From: Cepaea nemoralis
Taxonomy: Eukaryota; Mollusca; Gastropoda; Stylommatophora; Helicidae
DNA: 64,000 nt
NCBI GenBank assembly: GCA_014155875.1
Contig: JACEFZ010028320.1
Coordinates: 291,001-355,000 of the forward strand
Direction of reading: 5' to 3'
Each line of letters begins with the position of its first letter. The stretch's first letter is position 1. Of the stretch, positions 10,878-22,024 are shown piece after piece. The notes beneath the pieces were generated by a model. The model did not search any database. It was not told the DNA's origin and saw only the letters and a program-made list of their open reading frames with translations. Both the position numbers and the translations under genes were made by a program.

Positions 10878-11094
10878 TTTCTGTGGCTGAAGGGCTTGCG
10901 AACGCGGTTTGTGAGCCCGTATACCCGGGTTCGAAACACGGCGGTGCTGGTTTTTTCGAAAAAGGTATAGAGGCCGGTCGTTCAGAAAGCAATGGCAAAC
11001 TACTGAACGTAACACTTGCCTAGTACATCAACAGCAGCTGAAAATGCTGGTGTTGACTGCAACGTCCCGTAAGGGATACGCAACAAAATTTATT
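10878..11094 (+). repeat. SINE family B, full copy
   Basis: Head with box B gggttcgaaacac, body gccggtcgttcagaaagcaa and end gtcccgtaagggatacg. Nearly identical to the copy at 45440-45655, suggesting recent activity of this subfamily. Confidence 0.8.
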
Positions 11095-11261
11095 TAAGTT
11101 TGTCATTGCTGTCAGAAAGGCCGACGCTTGTACTATTGTGAAAATCAACATAAAACGATATGCTCCCAAATCGCATACGGCAGGCTTCGAACCGCGTATG
11201 TCGGAATTATGTAACTGTGTTAACTCCCCTAAGCCGCAGACTTAAAAAAGACACTACATGC

Positions 11262-11545
11262 AAGAGGAAGCCGCGGCAGCTAGAAGCTAGACACTTATCT
11301 TCTGACCTGGTGGTAATGGGTTCGATTCGCAGCTGGAAACATTCGGAGTAAAAAAATTTACCTGGATTCCCAGGTCGACCAACTCTAAAATGGGTACCAC
11401 GGATGGTTTGGGATGTTAAGAAGGACAGAGTGATACCGACTACACCACCTACAGAGTGTCGATCGATCTATGGGTCTTGCACCATATACCCGAAACACCT
11501 TGAAGCGAGTAAACGGGTCCTTAACTTACTCTAATCACATGCAAC
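11262..11545 (+). repeat. SINE family C
   Basis: Head ggcagctagaagctag with box B gggttcgattcgc, and a body shared with the copy at 1976 (aggtcgaccaactctaaaat). Confidence 0.7.
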
Positions 11546-11555
11546 CTGCTGGTTA

Positions 11556-11770
11556 ATTATTCATCATCATCATCATGTGCCATGCTGATAAGCGTATGCG
11601 GTAATGTTTCGCCAGCTCACGCGATCACCAGAGTCGTGGATCAACTCTGTGTTCTTGCCACGACCATACCACATAGCGAAGCCAGCCAGGTATTTACTAC
11701 TCTGTCTTCCCTTTGTTCTCTTCCCATTAATCTTGCCAGTTGTCACCAAGTTCTCCATTTTTAAAATTAT
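11556..11770 (-). mobile_element. TGA-tailed LINE 3' end
   Basis: An ATC repeat (reversed tail) is followed by a minus frame MENLVTTGKINGKRTKGR and ELIHDSGDRVSWRNI, the LINE's C-terminal end. The same peptide pattern occurs on the plus strand at 22563. Truncated copy. Confidence 0.75.
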
Positions 11771-11934
11771 ACATACCTTGTTGCAATGAACAGAAATGAT
11801 AACATAGATCACATGCAAAGCTGTACCTTCTTCTAGCACATACAACCCTCGATACTAAGTATTATTTACAGCTATCTCATTATTGCTGGTCTCCCTGGTC
11901 TAGGTGTTACACGACTTTCTCCGTATACTCTCGT

Positions 11935-12112
11935 GAGTAACGTGACGTGCACGAGAATCGGTTGCAATTCTCTCCGCGTCGGTAATTTACGGGGGATGTG
12001 AGCCGGTCACTCAGAAAGCAGTGGCAAACTACTGAGCGTAATCTTGCCAAGAAATCAACAATCAGCTGAAAGATGCTGATGGTGACAGCGATGTCCTGTG
12101 AAGGATATGCGG
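11935..12112 (+). repeat. SINE family B, divergent subfamily
   Basis: Shares agccggtcactcagaaagca and the end tcctgtgaaggatatgcg with family B, but has a different head (gagaatcggttgcaattctc). Similar heads occur at 43430 and 57395. Confidence 0.7.
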
Positions 12113-12495
12113 GAAAGAAATCTCATTATTATGCATAAGGAAGGGATCTGGCAACGATGCCTTAAGTCCCCTTATTTGTTTGTGTCGTACAGTGAACATA
12201 TCATGAGATATATAGCAAATATCTTAGGGATTCTGGTTGGTGGACATGATATAAATGAGTTAGATGATGCCGAAAACACCATTTGGTAGTAATAAATCTA
12301 CAGGAAATGATAGATACAGCAGTTATAAATAGTGAAAAAAAATGGACTTGAAAAATAGAATAACCGAAGCCATGGTGATATCAAAGAAACAGATCGTGCC
12401 TAACTGTAAAATTAAAGTAAATACTGTTATTTTGGGACAGGTGCAGGAATTTAAATATCTAAGCACATGGAAACAAGGAAAAAAAAGGGTTTGTA
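12113..12495 (+). pseudogene. TGA-tailed LINE RT palm fragment, decayed
   Basis: Fragment homologous to the RT palm. SEHIMRYIA and VGGHDINELDDAEN stand where family members have the YADD block, so the catalytic motif is lost. TEAMVISKKQIVPNCKI follows after frame breaks. It abuts a second copy that restarts at the fingers domain. Confidence 0.65.
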
Positions 12496-13427
12496 GAAGG
12501 CAAGGGTACAGTAAATGCTGTGTATATACTGAGAACAGTAATTGAACATTCTATAGGAGTAAACAAAGATCTATATATTTGCTTTATTGACTACACACAG
12601 GCTTTCGATAAAGTGAGATATGGTGACATGATAAGGATGCTTGAAGATCTACAAAATGATGGAAAAGACCTTAGACTTGTAAAAAACATATATTGGAAAC
12701 AATAAGCTGTCATCAGAATTGATAATGATGTAAGTCAATATTAGCCTATTAAAAGAGGTGTGAGACAGGGATGTATAATGTCTCCAGATTCTTTTCCTTG
12801 TACAGTGAATATATTTTCAGAAATATAGAAGATATGGAAGGAATCAACATTGGGTGACGATACATCAATAACATTAGATATGCAGATGATACAATCTTGA
12901 TTGCAGACAATGAACAGGATCTGCAAAATTTAGTAGATATGGTTGTTGCACACAGTGAACAACTAGGGTTAGAACTGAATATTAAGAAGACACAGATTAT
13001 GGTCGTCACTGGGAAGAAGGAAATATGACAATGTGATATACGAGTAAATGGCCATATTGTTAAACAAGTGAATCGATACAGTTATCTCGGCACAGTCATA
13101 ACATCTGATGGGAGTTGCCTTGATGAGATTAGAACAAGAATTGCCATTGCGAAGGTAGCCTTTTGCAAGATGAAAAACATACTGACCAATAAAAAGATAT
13201 CAATTGAAACGAGAAAAAGATTGTTGAAGTGCTACATAGAACCTATACTTTTGTATGGATGTGAAGCGTGGACAATAAGCAGTCAAGCTGAAAAACAGCT
13301 GATGGCTGTGGAAATGTGGTTTCTGAGGAAAATGCAATGAATACCATGGACAGACAGAAAAACCAATGAACAAGTCCTTCAAGAAACAAATGAAGATAGT
13401 AAACTGATTAGAATCATCAGACGTCAT
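12496..13427 (+). pseudogene. TGA-tailed LINE RT, second copy
   Basis: The frame begins with DLYICFIDYTQAFDKV (RT fingers/palm) and continues with KRGVRQGCIMSP and RYADDTILIADNE (catalytic YADD retained). It then reads ELNIKKTQIMVVTGKKE with a stop, NRYSYLGTVITSDGSCL, and LLYGCEAWTI. Several stops and frame changes break it. It runs into the reversed tail of another copy at 13428, so two copies meet tail to tail. Confidence 0.8.
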
Positions 13428-13645
13428 CATCATCACGTGCCGTGCCGACTGGCGTAGGCGTTCATGACTCTACACAGATCTCGATCTTTGGTATTCTTAA
13501 ATCAACTCTGCCGTTGATATTCCTCCATGCCACTGTCGCAATCCATCCAACATAATTTCTCGTGGTCTGCATCTGCTTCTCTTCCACTCGATCTTTCCAG
13601 TTGTCACGATGTTTTCCAGCGCCTGTCTTCTCATCACATGACCAG
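13428..13645 (-). mobile_element. TGA-tailed LINE 3' end, interrupted by LTR element 1 (part 1)
   Basis: Reversed tail (catcatcatcac) and C-terminal coding end. It stops at the LTR boundary. The same LINE copy resumes at 22025 on the other side of the retrotransposon, as shown by the duplicated ACCAG and by comparison with the uninterrupted copy at 34440-35145. Confidence 0.75.
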
Positions 13646-14244
13646 TGTCAACAACTCATGTGTAAGGCATCATCAGATTACTTCTCCCACACCATACAAG
13701 AAACTTGCAAGTCGTGTGAGAGGAATTCAATGGTACATTTTATTGCCGTTGGCTCTTTACAAGTACGTAACAGTCACTATCAAAACCACACACAAAGCCA
13801 CAGAACTGCCTATCACTAGTTTTCTAAACTCTAATGCTATCTCTATCTATTTGGTTACACAAAACTCCTATCAATACTAAACAAGTGCTCTCTACAAAGT
13901 CAGTCCCCAGTCTGACTTGCTTACTCGCGTGGCTACACAGCACGCGGAAGGACCTTGAGGTGTCCTTCGGCTTTTGTGCCTGGCACGCTTACATTAGCTG
14001 TCTTCTGTTGAGTGGCATTCGTGGCTATTACATAGGCGTGATTCTGTCGTGACCAGAGTGCTAACCATCTGGTCAACGTCTCCGTGTCTCATGAGAGAAC
14101 TAGTTAATAGTCCCCCATTCTATCACCTACCCTGCCCTTATATCGGGGCACTGTATCGCCTCTAAACCATTTGAGGTTGACCACTCTTCCCGTTGGTATT
14201 TTATCATGAGAAGACCTCCGGCCTTTATGTACCAGTCTTTGACA
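13646..14244 (-). repeat. 3' LTR of retrotransposon 1
   Basis: 599 bp, starting tgtcaacaactcatg and ending gtctttgaca on the plus strand. Identical to 21426-22024 except for T/A and A/C substitutions. Confidence 0.96.
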
Positions 14245-16426
14245 CACACCCTCCCCTCCTGTGTTGCGTCAACAACTTTGACTCATTGGTTGTGACGCAA
14301 GGGGTTTCTAAAAAATTAGTGTCTCTAATTTTTGTCAAAGACTGTAGATAACCTGGCTTTGGGTAACTGCATAGACTTCTACTGACTAATGTCACAATGT
14401 AGTATCACTTTACTTGGCTACTGGCAATCGCCACAAACTTATTTGGTTGGCGTGAGCCCTATTCTCAATCGCAATATTATATTAATTAGAGGTATGTCTG
14501 AACCGGACCGTTGTCTTATAAGACCTGCCCTCAAATAGTAAATTAACTCACTACCCATACAAAGTTGACTTTCTTAGGGTCAACACATGAATTGCTTCAT
14601 GTCCTCCATATAATATTAAACAACCATTACCCAAGCTGTGTGCGACAGGCTTTACCTATCTCGCTTCCGCGTGTAAAGTATATCTTTCACTGTTAAGTTA
14701 GTGTTTCGTTGTCTATTATGTCCCCTGACCCAGAGTTATCTTCCTTTGATCTATAAAATATGTATGCAATTTATATGTTTGTTTTTCTGGTTGTTTGCGT
14801 GTTTGGATGTAATTAATAATATAGTCTAACTTCTAACGTGTGTATCTAACTATCATGTGTATGTAAGTTAGTTTTCAAGTGCCATAATTCGGTTGAATGA
14901 GGTCACAAACAAGTGTATAACACTAATTAGTGACCACATTTCCGTCTTATGAGACTTAAAATACTTTTTCTAAGATCTAAATTAAACTACACACAACACA
15001 TTCATCACAGCACATTTTCAACATTGAAAGCAAACATTTGACGCAGACAAATAATAAAAAGTCGCGTTGAGCGGCAGAAACATCCGCTGACCGATCTCAC
15101 TCTCTCTTGTATAATTTACATTCGCTCTCACTTTCAACCTTCTGTCACACATTTTTCACTTTCACACTTATGTCACACATCTTTCACCCTCCCAATTATT
15201 TAAAAACCTTGGAGTGACACTGTACAAGTTTGGCTCAGTTTGAGAAAGTTGAGCTCAATGACTGTGTGTAAATCGCTGCACGAGTCATGTATTCACAACA
15301 TATTTACATGTAAGAGCAAGGGTTGATGGTTTGTACCCTTGTATTATGACCAACTATATTTTACTGTAATAATCCTCTAAATACTGACATACTACTACTA
15401 CTTCTATAAATGTGTATTTAACTATTTTAATCTATTTTGCCACATTAATCCTAAGATATGCTTAAATTAATCCTAATATTTATCTATTTTAAGGGATGTA
15501 ATCTAATTATTTAAGATGGCATTGATGTGAGATGAGTTATGTACCTTTCTGAAATGGGTAATCTGAAATGTAACATTATAACTAATGTTTTTAGATGTAA
15601 CACACAAAAAAATATATGACTGATATTCTTATCTAAATGGTGTAAATGATGTATGTTTAAATGTCTAATATTTTCATCCTATTATGGTGTAAACTAATCA
15701 TAATACTATCTGATCACGTTTGTTACATGGAATGGTTCATTAAGATGGAATGAAATGAACTGAAATGAAACGGAGTGGAATGTAATAAACTAAATGGTAT
15801 TATTCCTATCTAAACTACTATCTTTTAAGGTAAGTAAGTGGGTAAAATAATGATTTATGTAAACTACTAAAAAAAAAAATGAAAACTATTTTATTTCCTA
15901 ACTCTAAATGTAAATTAAAGTTACCTAATCTACCTATAATTTATCACTATATTAAAAAGTTATAATACATATCACATTAAGCATATATATATACATGGTA
16001 TTTAAATATCCCAGGTTAGTTATTGCTCCAATGTTCAGAAATTGCTTTCATTGGCATATTATATATTTACACTTGTCCTGGGTATTTTAAATACATTACA
16101 CAGTCATACTTGTGTCCTATGGGTATTGCACCTGTAGAGTTCGCTTGTGTCGTAGACCAGTATTTTCGTGTCTGTATTTATGCAATGTTCTGACACTGTT
16201 TTTCTCTGCTTAACACAAATGATTCACCGGAAACACATATGGAGCTTAGTAAATAACGAGCTGTTCCAGTTCACACGGTGATATATTTGTTATTCGGAGC
16301 ACAGTTCTTCTTTTGATGTCTACGGACACATGGTAGATCACTGTTCTTAGTACATAGTACAGCACGTAATATTTATGTATTAGTATAAACATTTCAAATA
16401 GAATATTCTAATGTACTACTACTCTA
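14245..16426. other. Noncoding 3' region of retrotransposon 1 with polypurine tract
   Basis: The pyrimidine run caccctcccctcctg at about 14247-14261 (purine-rich in element sense) is next to the 3' LTR and fits a polypurine tract. The rest is AT-rich with no open frame longer than background. No env or integrase motif was found. It is unusually long for a Ty3/Gypsy 3' untranslated region. Confidence 0.6.
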
Positions 16427-18058
16427 TTACTCTACACTCTTATGTGGAATCTCTGGTATTTCTACCTCAGATGGTCGACTAAGGGTATCAGCCAGAATGT
16501 TGTCCTTACCCTTAATATGCTCTATACTAAAAGTATAGTTTTGAAGGATTAGCGACCACCTGTATATACGGTCATTCCGATGCACACCACTTTGTATGAC
16601 CGTGATTGGGGAGTTGTCAGTCTGGACAATGAAGTGAACACCCGCTAGAAATCGATGGAGCTTTCTCACCGCATAGATGACGCTTAGGGCTTCCAACTCT
16701 GATATGGAATATCTGGACTCAGCAGGTGTGATCTTACGGCTCACGTAGCAAATCGGGTGGAAGATGCCATCATAAAATTGGCCTAGTACTGCAGCGATGG
16801 AGATTCTGCTGGCATCTGTCCTAAGATAATAAACGAGCCTAGGATTAGGCAAGCGGAGAATTGGTACATTACTAAACAGGATTTTCAATTTTGACAATGC
16901 AGAAATTAATAATGCATCTTTGACATCTAATTTTACAGATGCTTTTAAAACATTGGAAAATACACTTGTAATTTCCGCTAAATTTGGTATGAATTTGCTA
17001 TAGTAATTTACTAACCCCAAAAGGCTTCTGACCTGCTTCTTTGTGGTAGGCATGGTCAGATTCATAATCTTTGTAATAATTCTATTATCAGTCTTAAGTT
17101 GACCTTGTGAAATGACATGACCCAAAAAGTCAATTTCTTTTAGGCCCAATTCAACTTTGCTCGGTTTGACAGTGAGACCGAAGAGTCGCAACCTATCAAA
17201 GACATGTCTTAGTTTCAGTAAGTGTGTTGTCCAGTCATCAGTATGGACACATATATCATCTATATAAGTCACTGTATTCGTCACTCCATGCAGTAGATCT
17301 CTAGTTAAGCGTACGAAAGTGGCAGAAGCATTTCGAAGTCCGAAAGGAAGAAAACGCCACTCGTAAAGTCCTAAAGGAGTTGAAAAAGCAGTAAGATGAA
17401 TGGATTGAGTCTGCATAGGGACCTGCCAATATCCCTTAGTAAGATCTAATTTAGAAAAGATTTTGGAGGTGGACATGTCAAGAATAAGATCTTCGCAGGA
17501 AGGAATTGGTTCTGCGTCGATCTTGGTGACGTTATTGAGTTTTCGATAGTCCACACACAGACGAATTGTGGAGTCTTTTTTCTTAACTAGGACGATTGGA
17601 AAGGAGTACTCAGATGTAGATTTCTGGATGATCCCACTAGCTTCTAAATTAAGAATTTCCTTATTTAGATTTTCTCTATAGCTGAGTGGGATAGAGTACG
17701 GCCTGCATTTAATAGGCTTAGAGTCCGAAAGAAGAATGGAGTGCTCGATTCTGTCCGTCCTACCTGGAATGTCAGAAAATATGTCTTTATACTCTGTCAC
17801 TAATTGTACTAATTGTCGTCGTTGACTGTCTGTTAGTCCCTGTTCTATCTGTATGCTATCCATTGTCGCAGTCTTGTCTACAATGGGAACAGGTAGTTCC
17901 ATTCCGTCGTCGTCTACCTGATTCAGTACGGTGGTGGTGCTAAGTGCGTATTCTGTAAGCTCACTAGGTGTATGGATATCGTCGGAATTGCCAGTCTCGC
18001 TAACTAGTGTAGTTGCGTTGTGTACGTCTGTCGTCTGATCACTAGATAGTGGGTGCAC
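16427..18058 (-). CDS. Retrotransposon 1 reverse transcriptase-RNase H
   Basis: A 543-residue open frame. RT motifs occur in order: IRLCVDYRKLN (166-175), LDLTKGYWQVP with catalytic Asp205, LPFGLRNASATF (237-248), YIDD (265-268) and FLGHVISQG (311-319). RNase H follows with TDAS (Asp415), the SELEAL glutamate, QTDNS (Asp481) and ILADTLSRP (Asp524). All expected catalytic acids are present, so this domain pair looks functional. The frame ends right after RNase H; in most Ty3/Gypsy elements integrase would follow, but in Gmr1-like elements integrase precedes RT. The start overlaps the protease frame by about 55 nt in another phase, implying a frameshift or mutation at the junction. Confidence 0.93.
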   Translation of the reverse strand: MHPLSSDQTTDVHNATTLVSETGNSDDIHTPSELTEYALSTTTVLNQVDDDGMELPVPIVDKTATMDSIQIEQGLTDSQRRQLVQLVTEYKDIFSDIPGRTDRIEHSILLSDSKPIKCRPYSIPLSYRENLNKEILNLEASGIIQKSTSEYSFPIVLVKKKDSTIRLCVDYRKLNNVTKIDAEPIPSCEDLILDMSTSKIFSKLDLTKGYWQVPMQTQSIHLTAFSTPLGLYEWRFLPFGLRNASATFVRLTRDLLHGVTNTVTYIDDICVHTDDWTTHLLKLRHVFDRLRLFGLTVKPSKVELGLKEIDFLGHVISQGQLKTDNRIITKIMNLTMPTTKKQVRSLLGLVNYYSKFIPNLAEITSVFSNVLKASVKLDVKDALLISALSKLKILFSNVPILRLPNPRLVYYLRTDASRISIAAVLGQFYDGIFHPICYVSRKITPAESRYSISELEALSVIYAVRKLHRFLAGVHFIVQTDNSPITVIQSGVHRNDRIYRWSLILQNYTFSIEHIKGKDNILADTLSRPSEVEIPEIPHKSVE

Positions 18059-18870
18059 TTTGTTCGTCTGTCTCTACTTCTGTCTCTTGTCGTGAAAAGT
18101 AAGGGTTTCAGCATGTTGACATGGAATATCTTTAAGTGTCCGTTTATTGATATTTCATAGTCAACATCTGAAAGTTGTTGTATCACCTTGAAAGGCCTTT
18201 GCCATGAAGTTAACATTTTATTATGCTTGTCTGGTAGTAGCACCATTACGTATTGATCAGTTTCAAGTGTTATGGGTCTAGCACCTTTGTTAGGACTGTG
18301 ATGTTTGAGGATATCTGCACTGTTCACTGGAGTGAAACCATTCTTCTCCTCCCAGACAGATATTTCTTCATCTCTACAGTGTCTCAGCTGGGGTAGACAC
18401 CCAAGAATTAACTCAGCACAAGGGTTGTCTAGTATTGCACAAGTAAAGGTACCAGAGAGGAACGGGGTGTTTATATGGGCTCTTGCCAGAGGATAGGTTT
18501 CTATATTACCAGAAAAAGTCCGGCAATTTACAGAGTCACCAGTATAATCCTTTGGATTAACAAGTTCCTTTTTCACACCAATAATAGAGCTCCCACTGTC
18601 AAACAAACATCGGCATGGCTTATCATTGACCATTGCAGAGTGAAACAATAGATTGCCTCTGGAGGCTATAGCTGCATTTGCATTCTCTACGGAGGATGTT
18701 ACAATATGCCCACATTCTAATTTTCCGTCTGCATGAAATTGGTGACATTGGACACAATTGTCAAAGCTTAATACATCGTTCACACAACACACATCTTCAG
18801 ATTGCTTGAAAGGTAATACATTTTCAACTTCACACTCAGTCTCACTACCACTATCAGAAGGATGTATCAA
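18004..18870 (-). CDS. Retrotransposon 1 protease fused to residual integrase C-terminus
   Basis: A 288-residue frame. The aspartic protease has the flap-side ELILG (residues 153-157) and active-site DSG at 91-93 within PCRCLFDSGSS. From about 206 to 256 the chain reads VMVLLPDKHNKMLTSWQ, then RPFKV and IFHVNMLKPL. This matches the GPY/F module at the integrase C-terminus (Gly of GPF replaced by Arg). The zinc-binding and DDE core regions that should lie between are absent and the frame is open across the join, so an in-frame internal deletion is inferred. The frame overlaps the gag frame upstream by 17 nt. Confidence 0.82.
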   Translation of the reverse strand: MIHPSDSGSETECEVENVLPFKQSEDVCCVNDVLSFDNCVQCHQFHADGKLECGHIVTSSVENANAAIASRGNLLFHSAMVNDKPCRCLFDSGSSIIGVKKELVNPKDYTGDSVNCRTFSGNIETYPLARAHINTPFLSGTFTCAILDNPCAELILGCLPQLRHCRDEEISVWEEKNGFTPVNSADILKHHSPNKGARPITLETDQYVMVLLPDKHNKMLTSWQRPFKVIQQLSDVDYEISINGHLKIFHVNMLKPLLFTTRDRSRDRRTKCTHYLVIRRQTYTTQLH

Positions 18871-20197
18871 TCAAAATAGCATTGTTGGCTTTCATACGTT
18901 GGCGGCCCAGGCACTTATTTGAATAATGGCCGTAGCTGGAACAAAAGAAGCATTTGATTGCACGCCTGTATGCAGATCTTTTGTTTTGTTGCTTCTTAAT
19001 AACATTTTCAAGATGCGCCGGATAATTTGGCGATTTGTCACACATAGAATAAGTGTCATGCAAAAGTTGACAGTAAATACATTTTGACACGTTCCTATCT
19101 TTCTTGTCGATTATCTGAAAGGGTATTCTCTTACTCTGATAATTTTTAGGTTGGTCTTTCACAAAAGCAACTATTTCAGAGTCAGTTGAGGTCTTAAAAA
19201 TATCTCTGTTGGAAGAAAAATATGCCGACCCTTTCTTTTCGAACTGCTCTATGTTCTCAATGTCTGACTGCTGTAGAAATTTAGCAAAAGGAGATGGTAT
19301 AGTGGATATGACTTTATCCATGGCTATTAAGTTTTTAAGTCTATCAAAGTCTTTTCCTATGTTAGCTGCTTTAAGCCACCTATTTAGTACACTCTGAACA
19401 TTTGAGACGTAATCAATGAAAGTCTCACTAGGTTTAGGTTTTAAATTTGAGAACTGAACCTGATACCCAGGGGCATCAAGTAAAAAGTGTTGCATTATCC
19501 TATCATGGATGTATTGATAGTTAGATCTAAGATCAGTTGGTATAGATTCTATCACTTTAAGGGGCTCACCACTCAGGTTCTTCATATAAATCATAGCCCA
19601 CATCTCTATTGGAACTTGGTGATATTTAAATTGATACTCGACATTTTCTGTCCAGGCTGATATGGAATCTTCTTTACAATATGGTTTGATAATATTTTTG
19701 TATTTGTTGAACTTATTTTCTTCTTGTTGACTTCATAGTTTAGTGGCAGAGATCTCTGCGTGTGAGTCTACATCCATACCTTTCATCTTTAATTGTGTCT
19801 CTGATTCAACTTGTATTTGTTTTTCCTTAACTCTTGCCATTTCATCTATCTCTTTTTGCTTTAGATCTAATTCCCTTTGTTTTAATTCTTTCTCCTGATC
19901 TAATTGCTTTCGCTTAATCTCCTTATCATGTTCTATCTGTTGTTGTTTAATCTCCTTATCATGTTCTAACTGCTTCTGTTTTGTTTCTAATTCTTTTTGT
20001 TTATTTATTTCAGCTAGTTCTATCTGGTGTTGTCTTTCTCGTGCGCGTTCGTCTCTCTCAGCATTCTCTTTCCGTATGCGTTCAGCTGTCTCAGCATCTT
20101 TTGCTTCTTTAAATTTCTGATCCGCATATTGTTCTAGCTCTTTACCTGTGTATTGCATTTCTTTGCCTGCTTTCACGAAATCAGCTAAAGTAGCCAT
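18854..20197 (-). pseudogene. Retrotransposon 1 Gag, single in-frame stop
   Basis: Starts MATLADFVKAGKEMQ at 20197 and is rich in Lys/Glu/Gln coiled-coil sequence for about 150 residues. One TGA at 19733-19735 interrupts it. The same frame then continues through a capsid-like region (GYQVQFSNLKPKPSETFIDY, LNRWLKAANIGKDFDRL) to a CCHC knuckle CFFCSSYGHYSNKC near the end. The region resembles the SCAN-like capsid C-terminal domain of Gmr1-type Gag. The stop fits a CGA to TGA change, and readthrough cannot be excluded. Homologous to the Gag of element 2. Confidence 0.85.
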
Positions 20198-21397
20198 GAT
20201 GTTTGGTAATTAGCTAGCTTTGGTCTACACTGAACTCTTTAATCAATTATTTTTCTTTGATATGTTATGGTTCTTAATATCTGAGCACTGCAAATTGTAT
20301 TCTTTGTTTATAACCTGAAAAATTTAGACCTGAAAAAACAGAGCACAAAAGTATGCTATTGCATCACAAGCTGAAAAAGAGATGCACTATTAATCACATT
20401 GCATGCCAAAAAATATTGAGTATACTCAACTTAATGTTCCCGAGAACAAGGAACACACTCCGGTAACACAGGTCACCTTGTTTGGCACTTCGGCATAGAC
20501 ACGAGTTTTCTAAATAGGTCACCTGTTTGGCACTTCGGCATACACACCAATATTCTAATCAGCTGTTGTTCACCCTGGTTTACAGAGCAGCAACAATTAA
20601 CACATAGCAGACGACATATTATTCGACAATTGGGTACACAATGACATGCCCACGAAAAAAAACAGAATAGTTTACTTAATATTAAATTGTCAATGTCCTG
20701 TCTTCGTTCTAACTTTTTATGCCTTTCGTCACTAACCTAATTTAATCTATGTAAGTGTTGTGCAGACCAAGTCTAATTTGCATGGCCAAAAAGTAGTACC
20801 ATCGTGACGGTAAACACAAGAAAAAGTACGAAAAAAAAATTCAATAACTGCTTTGAAATAAATAAAAATATATTAATATTGTTTAAATAAATAAATATAT
20901 TCAATTACTAACTCAAATAAACAAATAATAGGTAATATAAAGCACTGATTCAGGCGGGCAGCAGCTTAACGATTTGTAAACATTCAGATGCTGAATGCTA
21001 ATGGCGCAGAACAACTGGTTGTCAATCGTAACACGTCAGAGGCGCAGCGCTATTTTTAGCTTGCAAAAATCGATAATGTTGCTGGCTGTGTATCGCTCCG
21101 CCAAGAATCAATTTTGATCGTTATTCATAAATAAATAAATAATTACATGAATAAATAACAGAAAATAATAATATCAATACTTACAACTTTGAAGAACACA
21201 TGATTTAAGTATATAATATTTTACTAAGCACAAATAAACATTATTTCGTCACGATAGGCACAGTTTCGTTAGCAACTTGTCCTAGTTCTGCACACGTCAA
21301 CCGTCACTGACACAAATTAAATTCACTACTTCACTATTTGTAAACTTAGTCTAGAGCCGTGGATGAGTGTATTAGCTTGGCACTTTCGTCCAAGCCA
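20198..21397. other. Leader region of retrotransposon 1
   Basis: 1.2 kb between the primer-binding-like site and the gag start, AT-rich, without a credible frame. A near-repeat ggtcacctgtttggcacttcggcata occurs twice (about 20475 and 20517). Confidence 0.5.
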
Positions 21398-21411
21398 CAC
21401 TTCTGACACCA
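21398..21411 (-). promoter_or_regulatory. Primer-binding site-like sequence, tRNA-Leu type
   Basis: In element sense the site reads TGGTGTCAGAAGTG, complementary to the 3' end of animal tRNA-Leu (…CACTTCTGACACCA). It lies 14 nt inside the 5' LTR boundary, further than the usual 0-5 nt. Confidence 0.65.
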
Positions 21412-21425
21412 CATTAATCTTTGCC

Positions 21426-22024
21426 TGTCAACAACTCATGTGTAAGGCATCATCAGATTACTTCTCCCACACCATACAAGAAACTTGCAAGTCGTGTGAG
21501 AGGAATTCAATGGTACATTTTATTGCCGTAGGCTCTTTACAAGTACGTAACAGTCACTATCAAAACCACACACAAAGCCACAGAACTGCCTATCACTAGT
21601 TTTCTAAACTCTAATGCTATCTCTATCTATTTGGTTACACAAAACTCCTATCAATACTAAACAAGTGCTCTCTACAAAGTCAGTCCCCAGTCTGACTTGC
21701 TTACTCGCGTGGCTACACAGCACGCGGAAGGACCTTGAGGTGTCCTTCGGCTTTTGTGCCTGGCACGCTTACATTAGCTGTCTTCTGTTGAGTGGCATTC
21801 GTGGCTATTACATAGGCGTGATTCTGTCGTGACCAGAGTGCTAACCATCTGGTCAACGTCTCCGTGTCTCATGAGAGAACTAGTTAATAGTCCCCCATTC
21901 TATCACCTACCCTGCCCTTCTATCGGGGCACTGTATCGCCTCTAAACCATTTGAGGTTGACCACTCTTCCCGTTGGTATTTTATCATGAGAAGACCTCCG
22001 GCCTTTATGTACCAGTCTTTGACA
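21426..22024 (-). repeat. 5' LTR of retrotransposon 1
   Basis: 599 bp, near-identical partner of 13646-14244. Followed by the ACCAG target duplicate at 22025-22029. Transcription of the element would start within this LTR and run leftwards. Confidence 0.96.

Larger units (their letters stand above)
13646..22024 (-). mobile_element. LTR retrotransposon 1 (Gmr1-like Ty3/Gypsy, integrase deleted)
   Basis: Element of 8379 bp flanked by two 599-bp LTRs (TG...CA) that differ at two positions (13750/21530 and 14140/21920). It has a 5-bp target duplication ACCAG (13641-13645 and 22025-22029). The element reads on the minus strand: 5' LTR 21426-22024, PBS-like site, leader, gag, protease with residual integrase C-terminus, RT-RNase H, a 2.2-kb AT-rich tail, polypurine tract and 3' LTR. 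No integrase catalytic core is present. The few LTR differences indicate a young insertion. Confidence 0.95.

Noticed and set aside
13834..14052. Identical 72-codon frames at 13834 and 21614
   Set aside because: Both are within the two LTRs, so identity reflects LTR duplication and not a gene pair.
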